Below are positions 24,502-32,466 of a DNA stretch of 64,000 nucleotides, one piece after another. Below the pieces are notes generated by a model. It saw only the letters and a list, made by a program, of their open reading frames with translations. It had not been told where the DNA came from and ran no database searches. The DNA comes from Actinoplanes octamycinicus. GTDB lineage: Bacteria > Actinomycetota > Actinomycetes > Mycobacteriales > Micromonosporaceae. The position numbers were made by a program, and so were the translations under genes. The stretch lies in assembly GCF_014205225.1 (NCBI RefSeq), contig NZ_JACHNB010000001.1:2647501-2711500 (forward strand), in the 5' to 3' direction. Numbering within the stretch: position 1 is the stretch's first letter; each line of letters opens with the position of its first letter.

Positions 24502-25416
24502 TCAGATACCTCGGCCACGCTTGTGCAGCGCTGAAAGGACGTTCTCCACTTTGACCGCCCCGGTCATCGCCGCGAGGGCGATCGCGGTCCGCGGCTCCTT
24601 CCAGTTCGCCCGCACCGCCTCCTTGCTGAACTGCCACGCCTGACTGCGGTTGCCGGTCGCCGCCGACCAGCAGGCGAGCTGCCCGTACACCCGGGCGGCG
24701 CCGGGCCGGCAGCCACTGATCTCCGGGTGCCGCTGCATCATCCAGCGCAGCGAGGAGATCTTGGTGGCGTACTCGTAGGCGTAGTGCGAACTGCGCCCCC
24801 AGAGCACCTGCACCAGCGGCTCGTCCAGATGCACGATCGGCGTCCGGCGGGCGGCCCTGAGCAGAAGGTCCCAATCCTCGTTCTGGCTGCCCGGGGCGTC
24901 CTCGGCGACCAGGCCCATGGCGTCCTCGGCGAGCGCCTCCCGGCGGATCAGGAACGACGACGAGTGCAGCATCGCCATCCGGGACCGGGCCAGGTCGTCG
25001 ACCGTCACCCGGCTGCGCCCGGCCAGCCGGGGCGTGGTGTGCCCCTCGAACTCCACCTCGATCGCGCAGGTGGCGAACTCGGCGTCCGGCTCGGCCAGCA
25101 GTGCGGCCACCTGGCGGCGCAGCTTGTCCGGCAGCCAGCGGTCGTCGTCGTCGCAGAACGCCACCAGCTCGGTGTCCAGGGCCAGGACCCCGGTGTTCCG
25201 GGCCCCGGCCAGGCCGGCGGGCCGCCAGTTGGTCAGGACCAGCACCGGTACGTCCTCGGTGCAGGCCAGCGAGAAGTCCGGCTCGGTCTGGTCGTAGACC
25301 ACGATCACCTTGAGCTCGCCCGGGTACCGCTGCTCGCGGACCGCGGCGATCGACCGGCGGACCAGTTCCGGGCGGTTCCGGGTGGGGATGACGACCCCGA
25401 CCGACGGCCAGTTCAT
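24502..25416 (-). CDS. Family 2 glycosyltransferase
   Basis: The protein has 304 residues from ATG 25416, which has AGGAGG upstream and overlaps the preceding sulfotransferase stop by four bases (ATGA). A GT-A fold is evident: VGVVIPTRNRPELVRRSI at the N-terminus, and VAFCDDDDRWLPDKL as the Asp-rich metal/nucleotide-sugar site. NEDWDLLLRAARR is a likely ED(Y)-type catalytic-base segment. It is cytoplasmic or membrane-peripheral and transfers a sugar to a glycan acceptor. Sugar and linkage cannot be told. Pairing with a sulfotransferase suggests both act on one surface glycan. Confidence 0.9.
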   Translation of the reverse strand: MNWPSVGVVIPTRNRPELVRRSIAAVREQRYPGELKVIVVYDQTEPDFSLACTEDVPVLVLTNWRPAGLAGARNTGVLALDTELVAFCDDDDRWLPDKLRRQVAALLAEPDAEFATCAIEVEFEGHTTPRLAGRSRVTVDDLARSRMAMLHSSSFLIRREALAEDAMGLVAEDAPGSQNEDWDLLLRAARRTPIVHLDEPLVQVLWGRSSHYAYEYATKISSLRWMMQRHPEISGCRPGAARVYGQLACWSAATGNRSQAWQFSKEAVRANWKEPRTAIALAAMTGAVKVENVLSALHKRGRGI

Positions 25417-26345
25417 CGCGCCTCCTGTGGGTTCAGCGGGTAGCCGTACGCGCGCAGCATCGGCCCGCACACCGCGCCGACCAGGCGGCGCTGACCGGCC
25501 GGCAGCGAGCGCATCCAGGCGTCGTCGTGGCGCAGCGGCAGGCGGCCGACGGTGAAGCGCATCGGGTTGCCCGCCGCGCTGTGCCCGACCCGCAGGTCGG
25601 CGTGGCCGGGCCGGAGGAAGTCCAGGTCGGTGGGGTGCAGGGTGAGCCCGGCGAAGTCGGCCAGCCGGATCAGCGCGGCCCGCGGATCGGCCAGGAACTC
25701 CTCGTAACGGATCCGGCGGACCGGCACGCCGCGGCGGGCGAGCAGGCCGAACGCGGCGTTGTGCGCGTTCCACAGCAGCGCCGAGCGGCCGGGGGAGTAG
25801 CGGGTCATCTCCTGCGCGCCGTCGGTCTCCGGGCGGGCCACCCGCTTGGTCCACGAGTACGCCACCCCGCGCGCGTCCCGGACCACGTGCACCACCTTGA
25901 GGTCGATGTCGCCGGCCGCGCGCAGCACGTGGGCCAGGGCGGAGTGTTTCGACGAGTCGACCACCAGCCGGGCGCCGGAGATCTCGGCCGCCGCGGTGTA
26001 GATCCGCGAGTAGTAGCCGGCGTATTCCCGGACGTCGGCGGCGGGCGTGCCGGAGGCGGCCAGCCGGGGGATGTGCCGGGTCCGCTCGACCGCGTCGCGC
26101 AGCGCGTGCACCCGGTCGACATCCACGTTCGCCCAGCCGTCGAAGGCGTGCTTGCCGACCTGCTGCCAGAACGCGCAGGCCGAGAAGCGCTCGCCGCAGC
26201 CACAGCGCTCGTCGTCGCGCAGGTCGCGCTGCCAGAGGTGGACGACCTCGCCGAGCGCGCAGACGCCGGGCAGTTCGCCGAGCAGACGTTCGACGAGTGT
26301 GGTGCCGCTTCGCCCCAATCCGCCCAGAAATAGCACTTGTGCCAC
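25413..26345 (-). CDS. Sulfotransferase-family protein
   Basis: The protein has 310 residues from GTG 26345. The 5'-phosphosulfate-binding loop of PAPS sulfotransferases is at residues 8-20 (GGLGRSGTTLVERLL). The 3'-phosphate-binding region follows at VVDSSKHSALAHVLRAAG and VVHVVRDARGVAYSWTKR. It resembles bacterial carbohydrate and Stf0-like sulfotransferases. It is predicted to add sulfate from PAPS to a sugar. CGCGERFSACAFW near residue 48 contains clustered Cys of unknown role. It is the first gene of a two-gene unit with the glycosyltransferase, divergent from the WecG/TagA gene. Confidence 0.88.
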   Translation of the reverse strand: MAQVLFLGGLGRSGTTLVERLLGELPGVCALGEVVHLWQRDLRDDERCGCGERFSACAFWQQVGKHAFDGWANVDVDRVHALRDAVERTRHIPRLAASGTPAADVREYAGYYSRIYTAAAEISGARLVVDSSKHSALAHVLRAAGDIDLKVVHVVRDARGVAYSWTKRVARPETDGAQEMTRYSPGRSALLWNAHNAAFGLLARRGVPVRRIRYEEFLADPRAALIRLADFAGLTLHPTDLDFLRPGHADLRVGHSAAGNPMRFTVGRLPLRHDDAWMRSLPAGQRRLVGAVCGPMLRAYGYPLNPQEAR

Positions 26346-26407
26346 TTTGGCCCGCCTTCGATCGTTTCGCTCTGGTAACGAGTGAAGCAGGCAAAAGGAG
26401 GCGTCAG

Positions 26408-27322
26408 GTGGTTATCGAGGCTTTCGACCGCGTGCAGCTGGACGGCACGGGGATCGACCGGATCACCGAGGACGAGGTGGTCGCGGTGGTCCGGGACGCG
26501 CTGTCCCGGGGCCGTGGCGGCCGGATCATCACCCCCAACGTCGACATCCTGCGGCGCGCGTCGACCGATCCGGAGGCGCGCCGGCACTTGAACGACGCCG
26601 ACCTGATCGTGGCCGACGGGATGCCGCTGATCTGGGCCAGCCGGCTGGGCGGGGCGCCGCTGCCCGAACGGGTGGCCGGCAGCAGCCTGATCTGGACCCT
26701 CTCCGAGGGGCTGGGCCGGGACGAGCGCTCGGTCTTCGTGATCGGCGGCACGCCGGCGCCCCGGGCCTGGAACGCCGAGCCGGAGCGCGCGGTGCTGAAC
26801 GGGCCCACCGTCGAGGTGCCGATCGTCGGGCGGCGGCGGGGCACGGCCGGCACCGCGGTCGCCGGCGCGGTCACCGTGCGCGAGGTGCGGGCCTCCGGCG
26901 CGGTGCGCGCGGCCGTGCGGCTCGCCGCGGCCAGCCCGGGGCTGCGGATCGCCGGGGCGGTCAGCCCGCCCTTCGGTTTCGAGCGGGACGAGGCGTCTTA
27001 CGCCGAGGTGTGCGAGCAGGTCGCGGATGCCCGGCCGGACCTGGTCTTCGTCGGCCTCGGATTCCCCAAGCAGGAGCTGGTCATCGAGCGGCTGCGCGGG
27101 CTGCTGCCGGCGACCTGGTTCGTCGGGTGCGGGGCGGCGGTCAATTTCGTCGCCGGCGACGTGCACCGGGCGCCGCGCTGGATGCAGCGCACCGGCCTGG
27201 AGTGGGCGCACCGGCTGGGCACCGAGCCGCGCCGGCTGGCCGGCCGCTATCTGCGGCACGACGCCCCTTATGCCCTGCGGCTGCTGGCTCGCGCACCCCG
27301 CCGCCGCACCCGGCGCGGCTGA
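26408..27322 (+). CDS. WecG/TagA/CpsF-family glycosyltransferase with an unusual insertion
   Basis: The protein has 304 residues from GTG 26408, preceded by AAAAGGAGG. The GT26 core is clear: ITPNVDILRRA, DADLIVADGMPLIWASRLGG (catalytic Asp), GLGFPKQELVIERL and GCGAAVNFVAGDVHRAPRWMQRTGLEW. The family adds ManNAc(A) or another sugar to an undecaprenyl-PP-linked sugar, an early step of teichoic acid, enterobacterial common antigen or capsule synthesis. After VFVIGGTPAP there are about 45 extra residues (NAEPERAVLNGPTVEV and onward) before the usual helix; related proteins lack this. The 3' end lies in a 54-bp direct duplication. Confidence 0.9.
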   Translation: MVIEAFDRVQLDGTGIDRITEDEVVAVVRDALSRGRGGRIITPNVDILRRASTDPEARRHLNDADLIVADGMPLIWASRLGGAPLPERVAGSSLIWTLSEGLGRDERSVFVIGGTPAPRAWNAEPERAVLNGPTVEVPIVGRRRGTAGTAVAGAVTVREVRASGAVRAAVRLAAASPGLRIAGAVSPPFGFERDEASYAEVCEQVADARPDLVFVGLGFPKQELVIERLRGLLPATWFVGCGAAVNFVAGDVHRAPRWMQRTGLEWAHRLGTEPRRLAGRYLRHDAPYALRLLARAPRRRTRRG

Positions 27323-27407
27323 GCCGCGGGCGGTCACCGGCTGGTCCGGCCACGCCGCCGCACCCGGCGCGGCTGAGGTGCGGGCGGTCATCGGCTGGTC
27401 CGGCCGC
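27299..27407. repeat. 54-bp direct tandem duplication spanning the glycosyltransferase stop codon
   Basis: 27299-27352 and 27353-27407 are over 90% identical (CGCCGCCGCACCCGGCGCGG...GCTGGTCCGGCC). The first copy contains the TGA of the WecG/TagA-like gene. The second overlaps the 3' end of the convergent DUF4262 gene. Confidence 0.9.
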
Positions 27408-27915
27408 GCCGGCCGAGCGGGCCGGCCAGGCTGCGCGGCGCGTGGCAGCGCGGCACGGTGACCGGCGGGGCGTCGATCAGCGGCTGCCGGTACTCCTCCG
27501 CCGGGTAGGCCGGCTGCCAGGGGAAGTGGTCCGCCGGGTCGGGCCAGACCAGCTGCTGCAGGCGGACCCGGCGCTGCCCGTACCGCGCCAGGGCGGCGCC
27601 CGGCCACAGCTCGGCGGTGGGCGAGCCGGCCAGGATCACCACGTCCTGGTCGACGATCAGGTCGGCCACCCGGCGGCCGTGCCGGAACCGGGCGCCCTCC
27701 TCGTGCACCCGGCCGGCCACCTCGTTGAGCAGCTGGTGGCCGAGGTCCGGTGGCAGCCCCGCGATGATCAGCTCGGGATGGCCGTCGGCGGTCAGGCCGA
27801 CCGTGTAGGCGAACGGGACGGCGTCCGGCGGGTCCTCCTCGGAGGGCAGCACGTGCACCACGGCCCAGCCGAACTGCTGGATGATCTCGGTCTGCTCGCT
27901 GAAGAAGTCGGACAT
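27388..27915 (-). CDS. DUF4262 domain protein
   Basis: The protein has 175 residues from ATG 27915, with GAGGGGGG upstream. FGWAVVHVLPSEEDPPDAVPFAYTVGLTADGHPELIIAGLP is the characteristic DUF4262 start (a Tyr-Thr-Val-Gly-Leu core). The family has no assigned biochemical role. The last 20 residues are Arg/Gly/Pro-rich, and the stop lies inside the 54-bp duplication, so the tail may have changed by repeat expansion. It is divergent from the VOC gene with 99 bases between them. Confidence 0.82.
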   Translation of the reverse strand: MSDFFSEQTEIIQQFGWAVVHVLPSEEDPPDAVPFAYTVGLTADGHPELIIAGLPPDLGHQLLNEVAGRVHEEGARFRHGRRVADLIVDQDVVILAGSPTAELWPGAALARYGQRRVRLQQLVWPDPADHFPWQPAYPAEEYRQPLIDAPPVTVPRCHAPRSLAGPLGRRGRTSR

Positions 27916-28002
27916 GGGACCCCCCTCGAAAGACGACTGAGGCCCACTATGGAACACGTGTACGACACTTTTCGCGCGATGCAAACCGTACGTACGTACT
28001 GT

Positions 28003-28008
28003 TAGAAT
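28003..28008 (+). promoter_or_regulatory. -10 element of a leaderless promoter for the VOC gene
   Basis: TAGAAT is followed by six bases and ATG 28015. Just upstream is the palindromic run CGTACGTACGTA (27988-27999), a possible operator. Confidence 0.6.
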
Positions 28009-28014
28009 GCCGCC

Positions 28015-28383
28015 ATGCGCATCGTCGGTCTGCATCATGTCCAACTGCTCACCCCGCCCGGCGGCGAAGCCGTCGCGCGGGCCTTCTACAGCGGCGTCCT
28101 CGGCATGGCCGAGGTGGTGAAACCGCCGGTGCTGGCGGCCCGCGGCGGCTGCTGGTTCCGGGGCGGCGGCTGGGAGGTGCACCTCAGCCCGGTGGACGGC
28201 TTCGTCCCGGCCACCAAGGCCCACCCGGGCGTACTGATCGAGGACCTGGACGACCTCGCCGAGACGCTGCGAGCCGCCGGCCACCCGGTCGAGTGGGATC
28301 CCCACTTCCCGGGTCACCGGCGGCTCTACTCGGCGGACGGCCACGGCAACCGCCTGGAGTTCCTGGAGCGGCTCAGGGGTTGA
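28015..28383 (+). CDS. VOC-superfamily (glyoxalase/bleomycin-resistance fold) protein
   Basis: The protein has 122 residues. It starts with the paired beta-alpha-beta-beta-beta pattern MRIVGLHHVQLLTPPGGEAVARAFYSGVLGM. The first His (HHVQL) and Glu in GNRLEFLERL are the usual metal-ligand positions; HLSP and HPVEWDPHFPGHRRLYS supply others. The substrate is unknown. The message appears leaderless. It overlaps the convergent hydrolase gene by 11 bases at the stops. Confidence 0.87.
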   Translation: MRIVGLHHVQLLTPPGGEAVARAFYSGVLGMAEVVKPPVLAARGGCWFRGGGWEVHLSPVDGFVPATKAHPGVLIEDLDDLAETLRAAGHPVEWDPHFPGHRRLYSADGHGNRLEFLERLRG

Positions 28384-29368
28384 AGTAGGGATCCTTGACC
28401 AGCGAGTGGAACGCGCCGAAGGCCGCCTCGTCGCCGGTGAGCTGGAACTGCTGGTTGGGACCGTTGCCCTCGGGGTCGGACTCGAAGTAGGCGACCGCCT
28501 TGATCTGCCGGTTCGCCTTGAAGGTGCGTTCCGCGTCGCGCAGCCAGGCGGCCCGGTTCGCCGAGCCCCACGCCTTGGCCACCCCGAACTCGCCGATGAT
28601 GATCGGTTTCGGGCGCTGGGCGGCCCACTGCAGGAACGGTCCCATCAGCTCGCCGATCGGCTGGAAGTCCGCTCCGGCGTAGACGTCGACGCAGGTCCAG
28701 TCGACCTGGTCGTCGCCCGGGTAGAAGTCGGGGGCCTCGCCGCGCTGGAACCCCTCGGCGGTCGGGCACCACACCCAGGAGACGTTGTCCGCGCGCTCCT
28801 TGCGGAAGATCGCCCGGACGTACTTCCAGGCCGCGATGTAGTCGGCGCCGGACCACATGGTGGCCCGCAGGTTCGGCCGGTCCATCTCCCAGCGCATCCG
28901 CAGCAGCACCGGGCGCTTGATCTTCCGGATCCGCCGGGCCTGCTGCGCGATCAGCCGGTCGTGCTCGCCGTCCAGGATGGACCGGTTGTCGCCGGTCGCC
29001 CAGCTGATCATCAGGGATTGTCCCTGTGCCAGGAACTCCTGGTCCGAGGCGGTACCGACCAGCTGGTCGAAACGCCGGTAGGTGTTCAGGATGTCCAGCC
29101 GCCGGCCCAGTGAGCTCTCCAGCGAGTCGACCGCGGCCAGCCGGCCCACGTGGGTCAGCTCGTCCGGTTTGATCCAGGCGCCGACGTACGCTCCCTTCGC
29201 CGGCGGCGCGAACGGCCCGGCGGCGAACGGGCCGTCCTGCACCGCGACCGCCGGCGGCCGCGCGGAGAGGTCCGGCGCGGGTGGTGGCGCGGGTTTCTCC
29301 CGCTCGCCGGTGCAGGCCGCGGAGAGCAGCAGCACGGCGAGGAACGTCCCGAGCAGTCCCTTACGCAT
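28373..29368 (-). CDS. GH26-like glycoside hydrolase, predicted lipoprotein
   Basis: The protein has 331 residues. The signal peptide MRKGLLGTFLAVLLLSAACTG suggests export and lipidation at the Cys, although the lipobox lacks Leu at -3. A Pro-rich spacer precedes a TIM-barrel like family 26 mannanases/glucanases. The acid/base Glu is probably in VLLRMRWEMDRPN and the nucleophile Glu in PIIIGEFGVAKAW. WVWCPTAEGF and DQVDWTCVDVY are typical of bacterial GH26 barrels in polysaccharide loci. It is the last gene of the minus-strand glycan operon (ATG overlaps the methyltransferase stop by eight bases). It could trim or release the glycan. Confidence 0.83.
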   Translation of the reverse strand: MRKGLLGTFLAVLLLSAACTGEREKPAPPPAPDLSARPPAVAVQDGPFAAGPFAPPAKGAYVGAWIKPDELTHVGRLAAVDSLESSLGRRLDILNTYRRFDQLVGTASDQEFLAQGQSLMISWATGDNRSILDGEHDRLIAQQARRIRKIKRPVLLRMRWEMDRPNLRATMWSGADYIAAWKYVRAIFRKERADNVSWVWCPTAEGFQRGEAPDFYPGDDQVDWTCVDVYAGADFQPIGELMGPFLQWAAQRPKPIIIGEFGVAKAWGSANRAAWLRDAERTFKANRQIKAVAYFESDPEGNGPNQQFQLTGDEAAFGAFHSLVKDPYFNP

Positions 29369-30098
29369 GGACCCGCCGGGCGGTGTAGAGCACGTTCACC
29401 GCGTACCCGTCGGTGCCGGGCAGGCGCCGCGCCGCGGCGTCGGCGAGCCGGGCCAGCCGGTGGTCGTGCAGCGACGGGGTGAGCATCGAGAAGCCCCGCC
29501 GTTCCACGATCTCGAAGCCGTGCCGGTCGAGCAGCGCGGCCACCTCCTCGTGGGACAGCTCGGCGAACCAGCGCTCCCCGTGGTGCCGCCGGGCCCGCAG
29601 GTGCCGCACCGATCCGGCGTTGCCGTGGTTCTCCACCACCAGCACCCCGGAGCCGCGGTGCGGGAGCGCCTTCGCGGCGAACGCCAGCGCCCGGTCGCGG
29701 ACCGTCTCGTCCACGTTGAGCAGCAGCCGGAACACCGTCACGATCGCCGGGAAACCGGCCGCCACCGGGGCCGGGACCGGGCCGTCGACGGCCACCCGGT
29801 GCCAGTACGCCCGGGAGCCGACCTCGGCCGCCTTCGCCATCATCTCGGCCGACGTGTCGTAGCCGTGCGCCTCGCGGACCAGCCCGTGCAGGGTCCGGAT
29901 GGCCCGCCCGGTGCCGCAGGCGAAGTCGTGGTGGACCGGCGGGTGGTGGCCCTCGAACTCGCGGCGGACCAGCTCGCGCAGGTAGTCACGCTGCCGGTCG
30001 TTGATCTTCGACGCGTAACTGTCCGGCGCGTAGGTCACCGACTCGTATTTCTCCACCGCCTCGGTGTCCCGGAACACCTGCGTGTAGTCGCTGGTCAA
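29361..30098 (-). CDS. SAM-dependent methyltransferase (class I)
   Basis: The protein has 245 residues from TTG 30098; AGGAGG lies seven bases upstream and the start overlaps the flippase stop. A Rossmann-type motif I is visible in HHDFACGTGRAIRTL (degenerate GxGxG), motif II near AHGYDTSAEMMAKA, and a late strand GVLVVENHG. FACGTGR indicates SAM binding. From its place between flippase and hydrolase genes it likely O-methylates a sugar of the glycan. A different acceptor cannot be excluded. Confidence 0.85.
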   Translation of the reverse strand: MTSDYTQVFRDTEAVEKYESVTYAPDSYASKINDRQRDYLRELVRREFEGHHPPVHHDFACGTGRAIRTLHGLVREAHGYDTSAEMMAKAAEVGSRAYWHRVAVDGPVPAPVAAGFPAIVTVFRLLLNVDETVRDRALAFAAKALPHRGSGVLVVENHGNAGSVRHLRARRHHGERWFAELSHEEVAALLDRHGFEIVERRGFSMLTPSLHDHRLARLADAAARRLPGTDGYAVNVLYTARRVHA

Positions 30099-31591
30099 CT
30101 CGCCTCCTGAGGGTTTCGTCGGGTGAACGCGCCGAGTTCGAGCCGGTCGCGCAGCAGCCAGGCGCCGGCCGCGAAGGCCGGAGTGGCGACCGCGACGGCC
30201 AGCGCCAGGCCGGCCGGGCCGTCCCCGGCGAGGGCGGTCACCGCCCGCGGCAGCAGGCCGAAGCAGCCGATCGCGAGCAGCGCCGCGGCCCGGGTGCCCG
30301 GGCCGAACGGGTGCAGACGGGCGCCGCGGTACACCTGGACCAGCGGCAGCAGATTGTTGGCGAGCATCGCGCCGGCCAGCCCCGCGGCCGCGCCCAGCGC
30401 GCCCCACCGGGGAATCAACAGCACGTCCAGGCCGATCGTGACGGCCAGCGCGACCAGCACGTTGCCGAGGTTGACCGAGGTGCGCCCGGCCATCGCCAGC
30501 ACCATGTCGACCATGCCGCAGCCGGTGGCGACCAGCATCGCGACGGCCAGCAGCCGGACCACCGGCGTGCCGGCGGTGTAGGCGTCGCCGAACAGCCGCA
30601 GGTAGGCCGGCGCGAACAGGATCACCAGCAGGCAGATCGGCCAGGTGACCAGCACCAGCCAGCCGGTGGCCACCTGGTAGAGCCGGTTCGCGGTGACCCG
30701 GTCGCCGGTGCTCAGCGCCTCGGCCAGCCGGGGCTGCACGGACTGCGAGATGCCCTGGTTGGCGAACTGGATCAGGATCACGAACCGGCCGGCGACGGCG
30801 TAGACCGCGGCCGCGCCGAGCCCGCCGAGCGCGGCGACCAGCAGCACGTCCACCCGTTGCAGGGCCAGCTGGGCCACCGCGGCCACCGCGCGCGGGCCGG
30901 TGAACAGCCAGAAGTCGCGGCGCAGGGCGCGGCGTTCGGCCCGGCGGCTGGTCGCGCCCGGGGGACGTCCGGCCAGGTAGATCCGGCGCAGGGCGAGCCC
31001 GGCGAGCACCGCGGCCGGCAGGTAGGGCAGGGCCCAGGCCAGCGCGAAACCGGGCAGCGAGGCGAACCACAGCGCCGCGGCGCCGACCGCGAGCAGCTGC
31101 AGGACGTTGCGCAGCACCCGGTCCACCAGCACGGTCGGGCGCATCGAGCGATACCCGCGGGTGGCGGTGAGCAGGGTGTCGGTGAGCACCTGCAGCGGAA
31201 GGAGGAACGCCAGCGTCCGCAGCGTGTCGTTCGGCGCGGCGAACCCCAGCACCGCCGCCAGGACCAGCGACAACCCGACCACCGGGACGAGTCCGGTGCG
31301 CAGGCAGGCGCCGAGCAGGTGGCTGCCGCCGGTGGTCCGCAGCCGGGCCGGCCAGTAGACCAGGCCGGTGCCGGTGCCCAGCTTGGCCAGGCCGCCGGCC
31401 AGCACGAACGCGGCGGTGGCGGAGAAGAACGCGCCCGCCTCGGCCTGACCGAGGCGGCGCGCGACGATCCAGGTGACCACCACGCCGACACCGCCGGCCA
31501 GCGCCGATCCGGCCATGTTGGCCAGTCCGCCGCGGGCCGCGCCGCGCGTCCCCTTGGCGGAGTCCGGCGCGAGCACCCCTCCCAGCGTCAC
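30095..31591 (-). CDS. Polysaccharide flippase (Wzx/MATE-like, MVF superfamily)
   Basis: The protein has about 498 residues with 12-14 hydrophobic helices and few charges inside them. The GTG at 31591 overlaps the sulfotransferase stop (GTGA) and is preferred to the GTG at 31624. The N-terminal helix pattern GGLANMAGSALAGGVGVVVTWIVARRLGQAEAGAFF is typical of Wzx/RfbX exporters. It is expected to move lipid-linked repeat units across the membrane. The next genes encode ligase/polymerase and chain-length functions, consistent with a Wzx/Wzy route. Confidence 0.9.
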   Translation of the reverse strand: MTLGGVLAPDSAKGTRGAARGGLANMAGSALAGGVGVVVTWIVARRLGQAEAGAFFSATAAFVLAGGLAKLGTGTGLVYWPARLRTTGGSHLLGACLRTGLVPVVGLSLVLAAVLGFAAPNDTLRTLAFLLPLQVLTDTLLTATRGYRSMRPTVLVDRVLRNVLQLLAVGAAALWFASLPGFALAWALPYLPAAVLAGLALRRIYLAGRPPGATSRRAERRALRRDFWLFTGPRAVAAVAQLALQRVDVLLVAALGGLGAAAVYAVAGRFVILIQFANQGISQSVQPRLAEALSTGDRVTANRLYQVATGWLVLVTWPICLLVILFAPAYLRLFGDAYTAGTPVVRLLAVAMLVATGCGMVDMVLAMAGRTSVNLGNVLVALAVTIGLDVLLIPRWGALGAAAGLAGAMLANNLLPLVQVYRGARLHPFGPGTRAAALLAIGCFGLLPRAVTALAGDGPAGLALAVAVATPAFAAGAWLLRDRLELGAFTRRNPQEAS

Positions 31592-32466
31592 TCGCGCCGC
31601 CAGATCGGCGCGTGTCCCAGCCACCCGGCCAGGGCCTCGTCGTGCGGCTGGTAGTAGGCGCGCAGCTCACGCCGCAGCGCCGGGTCCATGTCGGCCTGCC
31701 GGGGCCGGGCGTTGTGCCGCTCGAAGGCCGGGCGTTCCAGCTGCGGCGGCAGTCCGAGGAAGCGGCAGACCTCGTCGTAGACCGGCTCGGGGTCGGTGAA
31801 GAACCGCTCCGATTCGACCACGTGGATGCGTTCCCGGCCGACGTGCTGGGCCATCACGCTCAGGTAGCGGGCGTACTCGCCGCGTCCCCGATAGGCGTGG
31901 TGCTGGTGGGCGAAGCTGTAGTACTCCGGATCGGCGGCCAGCCGCTCCTCCTGCCGGTGCAGCCGGGCCGGCTCCAGGGCCAGCGCCGCGCCGAAGTCCC
32001 GCTCGGTGTCGAAACCCCGGGCCACCTCGTGGTGGTGCTGTGAGTAGGCCCGTTCCACCGGGTCGCGGACCAGGACCACGATCTTCGCGTACGGCAGGTC
32101 GCGCGCGATCCGGGCCACCGCCTGGGGGTGGTACATGTAGTACGGGCTGGACTCGAAGGTCTGCGCCGGGACGCCGTACCGTTCGGCCACCTTCTCCGCC
32201 GCCCGCCGGGCCGGGAAGTGCGCCCGGTACCAGTCGATCCCGCGGTGGTACGACGTGTCGAAGTAGTGCACGCCCTTGTGCAGCACCGCCTTGAGCACCA
32301 CCGGGTGCGCGGCCATCGCCCGGTAGAGCGAGGTGGTGCCGCAGCGTTGGCCGCCGCAGATCAAGAAGGACGGCAGCATCCGCTGGTCGGAGGTGAGCCG
32401 GCCGTACGAGCGGGAGCCCAGGTGCACCACCGCCTTCATCGGGGCGGGCAGGTTGCGCACGTTCAT
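31588..32466 (-). CDS. PAPS-dependent sulfotransferase (heparan sulfate type)
   Basis: The protein has 292 residues. SFLICGGQRCGTTSLYRAM (residues 33-51) is the PAPS 5'-phosphosulfate loop and KIVVLVRDPVERAYSQHHHE is the 3'-phosphate loop. The sulfotransferase domain 1 fold with HKGVHYFDTSYHRG and FESSPYYMYHP resembles heparan-sulfate N/O-sulfotransferases and their bacterial relatives. It is cytoplasmic and sulfates a sugar of the growing glycan. The start ATG is immediately after the TAG of the kinase-like gene (no gap). It is one of two sulfotransferases in the locus and only distantly similar to the other. Confidence 0.92.
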   Translation of the reverse strand: MNVRNLPAPMKAVVHLGSRSYGRLTSDQRMLPSFLICGGQRCGTTSLYRAMAAHPVVLKAVLHKGVHYFDTSYHRGIDWYRAHFPARRAAEKVAERYGVPAQTFESSPYYMYHPQAVARIARDLPYAKIVVLVRDPVERAYSQHHHEVARGFDTERDFGAALALEPARLHRQEERLAADPEYYSFAHQHHAYRGRGEYARYLSVMAQHVGRERIHVVESERFFTDPEPVYDEVCRFLGLPPQLERPAFERHNARPRQADMDPALRRELRAYYQPHDEALAGWLGHAPIWRRE

